A DNA stretch of 64,000 nucleotides from Haliclystus octoradiatus (taxonomy: Eukaryota; Cnidaria; Staurozoa; Stauromedusae; Haliclystidae): contig OU744448.1 in assembly GCA_916610825.1 (NCBI GenBank), positions 30,216,107-30,280,106 on the forward strand, written 5' to 3'. Position 1 is the first letter of the stretch; each line of letters starts with the position of its first letter. The translations under genes were made by a program, and so were the position numbers. The notes beneath the pieces were generated by a model. It searched no databases and was not told where the DNA came from. It saw nothing but the letters and a program-made list of their open reading frames with translations. Of this stretch, positions 47,023 to 64,000 are shown one piece after another.

Positions 47023-47326
47023 TATCATCTTGTTAAGGCTTGTTACTGGTTTAGTCTAATGCAGTATATTGAGCGGTATAATTCATCAAGTTTGTGAATA
47101 GATTTTAGATTTTACATCCTATAAAATTTAAAAATAACGGAGTAATCAATAGCGAATTTTGTGTTTTTAATTTAATAATGTTTGATATAGACATAGCTTA
47201 CTGATTTTAATTTTTGAATTGATTTCTGATTTAATTTACTGGAGCTGTACAATACTTTCATTTTCTTTGTAATAATTTATATATTTCTTAATAATTTATT
47301 ACTTTTTATAAATTATACAGTTTTTT

Positions 47327-48913
47327 TCAAGCTAATGTTTTCATAATAGAATCATAATTATCCTCTGTAATTTTGTTTTTATCTTCTCGACCAAATCTAC
47401 TTCCTAATAAATATCTCAAATGTACTTGTCTTTTTTCGCTGTCTCCTTCGCTTGATAATTTTTCGTCTTCCCGACCAAATCTACTTCCTAATAAATATCT
47501 CAAATGTACTTGTCTTTTTTCGCTGTCTCCTTCGCTTGATAATTTTTCATCTTCTCGACCAAATCTACTTCATAATAAATATCTCAAATGTACTTGTCTT
47601 TTTTCGCTGTCTCCTTCCCTTGATAATTTTTCGTCTTCCCGACCAAATCTACTTCCTAATAAATATCTCAGATGTACTTGTCTTTTTTCGCTGTCTCCTT
47701 CGCTTGATAATTTTTCGTCTTCCCGACCAAATCTGCTTCCTAATAAATATCTCAGATGTACTTGTCTTTTTTCGCTGTCTCCTTCGCTTGATAATTTTTC
47801 GTCTTCCCGACCAAATCTGCTTCCTAATAAATATCTCAGATGTACTTGTCTTTTTTCGCTGTCCCCTTCGCTTGATAATTTTTCGTCTTCTCGACCAAAT
47901 CTACTTCCTAGTAAATATCTCAAATGTACTTGTCTTTTTTCGCTGTCTCCTTCGCTTGATAATTTTTCGTCTTCCCGACCAAATCTGCTTCCTAATAAAT
48001 ATCTCAGATGTACTTGTCTTTTTTCGCTGTCTCCTTCGCTTGATAATTTTTCATCTTCTCGACCAAATCTACTTCCTAATAAATATCTCAGATGTACTTG
48101 TCTTTTTTCGTTATTATCTTCGCTTGATAATTTTTCGTCTTCCCGACCAAATCTGCTTCCTAATAAATATCTCAGATGTACTTGTCTTTTTTCGCTGTCT
48201 CCTTCGCTTGATAATTTTTCATCTTCTCGACCAAATCTGCTTCCTAATAAATATCTCAGATGTACTTGTCTTTTTTCGCTGTCTCCTTCGCTTGATAATT
48301 TTTCATCTTCTCGACCAAATCTGCTTCCTAATAAATATCTCAGATGTACTTGTCTTTTTTCGCTGTCTCCTTCGCTTGATAATTTTTCGTCTTCCCGACC
48401 AAATCTGCTTCCTAATAAATATCTCAGATGTACTTGTCTTTTTTCGTTATTATCTTCGCTTGATAATTTTTCGTCTTCCCGACCAAAGCTGCTTCCTAAT
48501 AAATATCTCAAATGTACTTGTCTTTTTTCGCTGTCTCCTTCGCTTGATAATTTTTCGTCTTCCCGACCAAATCTGCTTCCTAATAAATATCTCAGATGTA
48601 CTTGTCTTTTTTCGCTGTCTCCTTCGCTTGATAATTTTTCATCTTCTCGGCCAAATCTACTTCCTAATAAATATCTCAAATGTACTTGTCTCTTTTCGTT
48701 ACTTCCTTTGCTTAATAAAGCTTCTTCATCCTCGCTCATTAATCCATTTTCTTGTTTAATTTTTTGTTTACTTGTTGCTGATAATTCTTTTGCGATTTCT
48801 TCTCTCGCTTGACGCATGGATTTTGCTTTCCGATCCACTTCGGATGAATCAAACGCGGATACAGTAATGAAAACGACACACATGGCTAATATCAGTAACC
48901 GTGAGCTCAACAT
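47327..48913 (-). CDS. Secreted multi-copy RFamide-type neuropeptide precursor (in-frame TGA in unit 14)
   Basis: Start ATG at 48913, six bases after a splice acceptor (TTCTATTTTCAG), so a 5'UTR exon lies upstream. Signal peptide about residues 1-20 (RLLILAMCVVFITVSAF), then a charged spacer up to the first KR, then 16 tandem 28-residue units. In each unit KR releases QVHLRYLLGSRF; the following GR supplies the amide Gly and the cleavage site, then an acidic spacer (EDEKLSS...) leads to the next KR. The N-terminal Gln would cyclise to pyroglutamate. Unit 3 reads GSSF; units 3 and 7 have a DNNE spacer. Unit 14 has TGA (47572-47570) instead of GGA, so the open frame ends there at 447 residues, but two intact units and a unique tail (ending MKTLA, stop at 47327) follow in frame. 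Acidic residues after the amidation site recall cnidarian RFamide precursors. The receptor and family name are unknown. The gene is convergent with EIF4E3, 305 bp away. Opposite-strand frames are repeat shadows. Confidence 0.88.
47330..48700 (-). repeat. 84-bp coding tandem repeat, 16 units
   Basis: Sixteen copies of an 84-bp unit encoding the peptide and its spacer. Units differ by a few synonymous sites (TCCCGACC or TCTCGACC; CAGATGTAC or CAAATGTAC) and by two spacer types that recur at units 3 and 7, which indicates block duplication within the array. Confidence 0.97.
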
Positions 48914-49019
48914 TTTTTTCTGAAAATAGAAGAAAATAATATTTGCTAAGTTCGTCGAATAATAAGTGCACGGAGTGATGAATGCACTAAGAAAGTCATT
49001 CCTTTCTGCCAATTTGCAT

Positions 49020-50290
49020 GATGTATCTGTACAGACAGCAAATTAAGCATTGGCCTAATTCCATCATTTTTAGAAGTGATTTGATCTTTGTTATGAGATA
49101 CTCGAAAACCTGGTCATCACTTAGAGCTTTTTCACAGGTTCCCGATGAGTCCCTCGACAATTATTTATTGAAAAGATTGATAACCAGGGTGGTGTATCTT
49201 GCCAAAAGATCGTGTTCCCAGGATGTATTCTAATATAAAATATCAACACGGCCGATATGAAAACGCTCTATAAGTAGAATATGGCCTCATCACCTAACAC
49301 TGTCGGTAGGTACATTTGATCAATCAAAGCTTGCACAGTATACAACAAAAGTAGAAATGTTATTTCAAGTAATTATCTTCTAATACAACAGACATGCACG
49401 CACACTTTCTAGAAACAATCATAAAAGAATCATATCTAATAGATCTACTCAATCTACCTATGTCTAGAAATTTAAAAGTGTGTCAATAAGACCTAGATCT
49501 TTACAAGTATAATATACTTAATATAGTACACTTGATTCCTAATCTTAACAGATAGGAAAAAATAGCAATGATATACCGAATAGTGTGTTTACCTTATGAT
49601 AAAAATTTGCTATAGTATAGTGTGATGGTTGCTCTCCTTTAATCGTTTGAATATTTTCACAGAGGCTCACTATGAAATATTCTTGATGAAGTCAAAGTAA
49701 CAAACTCTCTACATTTTATATTATTTTTTTTCAATAGAATGACAGCTGTAAACCCTATAGGTTCTCTTTCCATGCATATAAAGCGTGGTTTCAAAAGTAT
49801 AGCTCAAATTGGAAGCTTTTACAAATTCGGACAATAACTTAAGTTGTGTCATCGCATAGGCTTAAAATATTATTATTATTCATGTTCGATTCAGTTGTAT
49901 TACAGATGTAATGATTTTTAATTCCTAGCATAATCGTTTTTGCATTTTGATAAAAATGTCCTTTGATCTGTGGAGGTTAATCGGAATTATAATCAACGTT
50001 GAGTAGGATAAAGCGTGCCAAGCCAATAACAAACTACAACAAATTGTGACCAATATCTTCAAGTCTTAACAATAGATTAACGACATCCTCTTATGGATTG
50101 TATAAGATTACAAATATATTATAAAATACATTGTGTTTCCATTTCAAAAGAAATAGCCATATTGATATGTTTGCTGTTTACATGTTGATATTCACAATGA
50201 ACTATTTTCTATAAAAATATAACTGATAATTAAGTATATGAAACGTTTATTAGTTAATTCATAAATTCTTGCTCATTGAATGTGTAACAA
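49020..50290. other. No gene seen; probable 5' region of the neuropeptide gene
   Basis: The acceptor next to the neuropeptide ATG requires at least one upstream exon, which should lie here or beyond, but it cannot be picked out by eye. Otherwise AT-rich DNA. Confidence 0.4.
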
Positions 50291-50294
50291 ATGA

Positions 50295-50365
50295 TAAAAA
50301 TACCCGATATTTCTCAACGTTTCCCCTTTGTCATATCTTCATGGCATCATCAGGTATATAAATAC
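50295..50365 (-). mobile_element. Short retroelement-end-like motif
   Basis: On the minus strand: CCTGATGATGCCATGAAG, then GGGGAAACGTTGAGAAATAT. This order (CTGATGA...GAAACG) is seen in ends of Penelope-like and related elements, as I recall. The stems needed for a hammerhead do not form well, so only a weak repeat call is made. Confidence 0.35.
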
Positions 50366-51469
50366 AAAATAAAAAATCGGAGTCTATAAAATCAGGGTTG
50401 TTTGTTTACTTTTCGTGTAATTGTATTTGAATAATTTGATAATTTCCTTGTAAATTCAAACCTTATATATTTGCATTTTTTTAATTTGTATTTTTAGAAG
50501 CATGTAATTAAATTAAATATCCAACTTCTTTTATTTCTGGAAAACAAGATATTTTCATCCAAAACATATATATAGACATCCCTTTGTCTCCTGGACTTCT
50601 GGAGTAGCATTACTAGGGTGGCTATTGTGACATGATGTGACATGTGACATGATGACTGAGTGATGATACCTTTATCGATAGAATACGAAACGATGTTCAT
50701 CGATGTAAATCTTTATGCAATTGTCTTAATGGTATCCGGTCATAACTTCCAGTCGGGACATCGTCCATATTCTTCGTTTACAATAACGTCCAGTCGCAAA
50801 AAATATTTTTTCTTCATTTCTAGCTGGATTAATTAATGAATTAAAAAATATATTATTAAATTGATCACTGAAGGTGATTGCATCAAATCAGATATTAATC
50901 ATAAGAATTATAACTTGACCAAATACGCCCTGGAAGTCGATTGCGTGAAAATTCGAAAACAAGTCAATGAAACTACAACGCTAAATAGACCAAGGTATTA
51001 CAAATTAACTTGAACAAAATTTAATAGAAGAGATTCACAAGACCTAGCAATAAAAAGAAGGTGTACACATCATTTACTTATTGTAAGTTTGTCAAACTTT
51101 AATTGGCCTTTATTGGAATGAACGCGTAAAATTTTGAAAATTGATGAAAACAAAACATTATCGCCTTTCAAAGTTATTCATGTTTTAAAACTAATATTTA
51201 TATCAATATAAACTGCCGTTTTTGATTTATTAAATAACGAAGTGAATGATCTTTAACTGTTATTAAATCTCTAACTGTTTTTGAAACTGGACGTTATGAC
51301 ATTCGGCAGGACGTTCTCGGAAATGGACGACATCACCACTGGACGATACGACTGGTAACCGTCAATTTATACATAGATCAATTTCAATCCCGCATGTCAA
51401 TAGGAGCAATGCACAGAGAGATTCGAGGTACGCGGAACGGGCACAGGATAGTTTAAATATTATCTAATA

Positions 51470-51790
51470 CTGTAGCAAAATATAGTGCCCGATGTCATTT
51501 GACAGAGCTAAAAATAATAAATACAAAGTTCATTTGTCTGATGATTGCGTAAGCATGAATCTATTAGTAACAATTATGAATGTGTAGTCTTTGACTCCTT
51601 TTATTATATATATTTAATAGTAATAATAATAATGACATATAGTTGTCTATCAGCAGATAATAGTGCTCAATGCCAGTGATTGACAGAGCGTAAATATTAA
51701 TAATAAAATGGAGTCAAAGGCTACACATTCATTTCTGTGACTTCAAGTTGTCACGCTTTATGCGATCATCAGACAGTATTAAATGAAAAA
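51470..51790. repeat. Composite direct and inverted repeat with CTGATGA motifs
   Basis: A motif TAGTGCCCGATGTCA...GACAGAGC occurs at about 51484 and again, same direction, at about 51660. A second motif (CTGATGATTGCGTAAGC ... GAATGTGTAGTCTTTGACTC) occurs on the plus strand at 51538 and inverted at 51772-51705. The arrangement suggests a rearranged retroelement end. Confidence 0.55.
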
Positions 51791-52354
51791 CATACATATA
51801 TCTCCTATATATATAAATGTATCATCACTCAGAATATAGACCAGTAACACAATAGTTCAATACAATAAAAATTTATGGATAAAACATATTCAGTTATCCG
51901 TTGCTATGATTGCAGCAGTGCTAAAATTGGTTGATATATTTTGTCAATGGAATCTGACAGGCAGGCAAAACCAGACCAGGCAATCGACAGCCTCCACCAA
52001 TATAACAATCAATAAAAGCTCAAAATATATACTAATAATACAAATTACTATGATGAGGAACTGTATAACACTTTATAATAGTTTGATTAACAGCGGCCTA
52101 TATAGTAAACGCAATAAACATTAAAGATAGTCCACCCGGATAGTCCAAATTAGACCGACTGATAGATAGGTACCTCTTACTTACTACTCGGACAGACTCG
52201 ATACTAATATATAGATACGATTTAATTGGTGTGTGCATTTAGAATATAATGTTGAATACCTGGAATACATGGGAATTTTTTATTTGTCATACTTGGATTA
52301 TGTTAATCAAAAGTATTTTAAATTCACTTATTCGATTTCAATCGATGTCAATTA

Positions 52355-52629
52355 GGCCTGGTTCATACGCCGTTCTGTACATGTGCCGATCCTATTATGC
52401 TCTTGCCAAAAATCAAAGATCGACTTTAGAACGGCGTATGAAACGAATAAGAACGCCTTCAATAAATTGGATCGTGTTCAGGCGTTCCGGACGCCTTCAT
52501 CAGGTGTGAATTCATGCATGAAACCTTGGAACGGCGTCTGAAACCCCAATTTATTTATCTAGTCGATCTGAAGGCGTTCTCAACCGGAATAGGATCGGCA
52601 CATGTACAGACCGGCGTATGAACCAGGCC
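52355..52629. mobile_element. PIF/Harbinger-like MITE, 275 bp
   Basis: Terminal inverted repeats start GGCCTGGTTCATACGCCG and run 42 bp with one mismatch. Flanked by TTA at 52352-52354 and 52630-52632. GGCC ends with a TTA duplication fit PIF/Harbinger. The interior repeats GGCGTATGAA/GGCGTTC motifs. Confidence 0.9.
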
Positions 52630-52632
52630 TTA

Positions 52633-53435
52633 CTTTGATTTCTTGTTGAAAAGTTTGTTAAGATAAAAATGTGATTTTATAATTGATCATTAAATTATAA
52701 GTTGTAATCGAAACGTTGTGAAAATAAAGATTATAAATGCAGTTATCAATTGTTTTTACTATTCAATTTGAGTGAAAGTTTTCCTATATATGCATTTCCA
52801 TTTTAATTATAGTTATTCGATTGCAGGTTATACTCAAGATAAATATGCGTTGCAGATATGCAATTTCAAATGTAAATGCAACAACAGCATTTCTGATAGA
52901 TGATAATTTTCCGACCACTAAACGTCTAAAAATCTTTCTGGATGTGCTACCCTCATTAGTTAAATTAATTTATTTATTTATTTCCGCGGCTATAGGATCT
53001 TTTATTTTGACATAAACATCAGATGAAGTAAGAAACAAGTTAAATAATTTGCCATTTTATAGACCAGGTATACAACGCTAAAGCTGAAAATGGACTTCTG
53101 GAACAGCTGGTTGCTGAGAACAATATTTTGCAAGTGGCTTTATGAAGAAAGCGCGCATCCTTTCAGATCGGCCGAAGCTTAAAATTGAATCTACCATATT
53201 ATTAGAAAGTATAATAATAATGCTTTCAAGTATTTATATTCGGTGTTTCTTTTTATCTTAAATGTACTGTACATATATATATATAGACCTATCACGACAT
53301 TGCTTGTAATCTAGGTGGTGAATCAAATATCCTTTTTAACAAGAACAAGCTTTACAAGGGACCTATAAGAACATTATCTAAAACTGAAATATTTTTTTTG
53401 CATTAATCATTTAGCCGCAAGACCGGTAAGATAAG
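52633..53435. other. No gene seen
   Basis: AT-rich DNA with short frames only. Confidence 0.5.
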
Positions 53436-53439
53436 TAGC

Positions 53440-53546
53440 TTTTTTTTCACCGTGGTGGTTGGTTAGTTGAGAATTTTTTTATAGGGATTGAACCCAAGAC
53501 CATGCAGGCGGGGGTCCAACGCCCTCACCCCTGCGGGCTAAAATCC
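53440..53546 (-). mobile_element. tRNA-headed SINE, family S2, head region
   Basis: Minus strand: TTTTAGCCCGCAGGGGTGAG (A-box region) then GTCTTGGGTTCAATCCCTA (B box). The B-box block matches the plus-strand copy at 56601. Confidence 0.65.
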
Positions 53547-53849
53547 ATCTTAGCTGTCGACCATCAATATGGAAGGTTGGTCCTGTCTTATAGTCTCTCC
53601 AATCAATGTTATCTACATAATCATTATAATCATCCCTTGAGTCTCTGACAGTGGCCAACCTCATCAACCTTAATTAAATATAGAATGAGATAGTAATAGA
53701 GTTTACTTATTAATAATAAAGTAGCGAAGAAAGTTAATTAGAAATATATACGCATCAACTTGTGTACAATTAAACTCACGGTGAGATTTAAAATTGATAT
53801 AGGACGATGACAATAAACAATTTTATTGAATGTATTTGACGTATAAAAG

Positions 53850-53859
<10 letters not shown>

Positions 53860-53882
<23 letters not shown>
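53860..53882. repeat. (AT)n microsatellite
   Basis: About eleven AT dinucleotides between DPF 3' flank and AT-rich DNA. Confidence 0.9.
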
Positions 53883-54111
53883 CCAAACGTATACTCTGTA
53901 TAACGAATTTTATTTATATATAGAAATGTTCTATCTGATCGTTTTAACTCGTAAAGATTATAAATTCGTTTTTTAAACTCATGAATATTATAGTATACGC
54001 CATTAGCGCGTGTTGTATAGATAAAGATTACATTATTCTTTTGTTATGAAAATTAGGTTATTAACCTTCCATCAAAGTGAGCATAGTCGTATTGCTATTA
54101 GTTTGTTGTAA

Positions 54112-63487
<9,376 letters not shown>

Positions 63488-64000
63488 TGTGTATGCTTTG
63501 ATAGAGATTAAAGAAAAAATGGTATCAAACTGAGTTGTTGCAATAAGTAAAGATGATGTGTAGGCCTAGTCCTGAAGATCGGAACTAATTTCGAAATGTC
63601 GACACCATCAATTATCTAGTCTAGTTCCTACAATACTTCAATTAATATGAAATAAAATTTCACTGGACTCTGGACAACCATAACGTTCGGGGTCGGGCTT
63701 AGCCACTGGCTAGCTAACTAGCTAGGTTACATTCTACTTGACTACTTTAAATAGGCCAACTTACTAATTAACAAGTCAAGCAAGCTGCAGCCTGCAAGGA
63801 AGGACGAGATTTCTTACTGTCCAGGGCCAAGTGCAAGATGTAGAATAACCATATACATATAAAACCAGCCAGTGATAAAGATTACTATTAATCGACAATC
63901 AACGCTGGCATCACATTGACTGAAGCAGTGAAGAGGGCAAGAAAAGTGAATAAAATTTTCCTGATCTGCAGATGTTAAATTAAAAATGTTGGTGATATTT
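63488..64000. other. Upstream region of DPF
   Basis: Holds the 5'UTR and presumed promoter of DPF. It contains GGGGTCGGGCTTAGCCACTG, TAGC-rich text near 63700-63730 and no repeat that I recognise. No TATA box or other element can be assigned. Confidence 0.4.

Noticed and set aside
47330-48700. CRISPR-like regular repeats
   Set aside because: The 84-bp units are contiguous, coding and without unique spacers; the 22-bp array at 3123-3277 likewise has no spacers.
47373-48812. Long plus-strand frames over the neuropeptide repeats
   Set aside because: Opposite-strand shadows of an 84-bp unit, which is a multiple of three and therefore open in several frames; they have no signal peptide or processing logic.
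50295-50365. Functional hammerhead ribozyme on the minus strand
   Set aside because: CTGATGA and GAAAC are present but stem II has mismatches and stem I does not pair; kept only as a weak repeat call.
52485-52510. CTGATGAAGGCG hammerhead-like match on the minus strand
   Set aside because: It is followed by GAAC rather than GAAA, has no stem I or III, and is explained by the palindromic interior of the Harbinger-like MITE.

Overview
The window looks like a piece of an AT-rich invertebrate animal nuclear genome. Genes are split by GT-AG introns, several exons match conserved metazoan regulators, and the intergenic and intronic DNA is full of short inverted-repeat transposons (MITEs), tRNA-derived SINEs, LINE relics and microsatellites. 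Protein identities rest on family knowledge recalled from memory and on splice phases checked by hand; no search was run. The species and phylum cannot be fixed from this sequence.

Left part (1-24.3 kb, minus strand). A partly contained membrane protein gene with two SAM-like segments (2003-6278; its 3' end leaves the window) is followed by MED17, the Mediator head subunit, in 13 exons (7060-24259). MED17 introns carry many copies of a MITE built from the self-palindromic decamer GTTCATGAAC, CAGT-ended MITEs with TA target sites, a (TAAAA)n array and a 2.57-kb hAT-like element with a perfect 8-bp target duplication. A 995-bp inverted-repeat element with a perfect 9-bp duplication lies 136 bp upstream of the MED17 start codon.

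Middle (24.3-39 kb). Accessory DNA: a LINE tail split by a TTAA-type MITE (26.4-27.1 kb), a divergent pair of intronless genes (UDP-glycosyltransferase at 27.4-29.2 kb, minus; histamine-N-methyltransferase-like at 30.1-31.0 kb, plus), a decayed retroelement (32.0-33.5 kb), a tRNA-headed SINE (33.7-34.1 kb), a perfect 45-bp palindrome, and a second LINE relic split by a TA-type MITE (34.7-35.5 kb).

Right part (39-64 kb). EIF4E3 lies on the plus strand in 8 exons (39065-47022). Converging on it is a minus-strand neuropeptide precursor gene (47327-48913) with 16 tandem 84-bp units, nearly all predicted to release an amidated QVHLRYLLGSRF peptide; an in-frame TGA interrupts unit 14. After repeat-rich DNA comes a D4/requiem (DPF) chromatin gene on the minus strand in 7 exons (54112-63487, 455 codons). 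Its introns hold a near 1.46-kb uninterrupted (TAA)n array and a 261-bp repeat unit that ends in a nearly complete type I hammerhead ribozyme fold, flanked by (TTA)n arrays.

The conserved genes are housekeeping regulators with no evident shared pathway: transcription (MED17), chromatin reading (DPF) and cap binding (EIF4E3). The most distinctive items are the multi-copy RFamide-type precursor, the hammerhead-bounded repeat, and four cases where the pre-insertion state of a mobile element can be read directly from the sequence.
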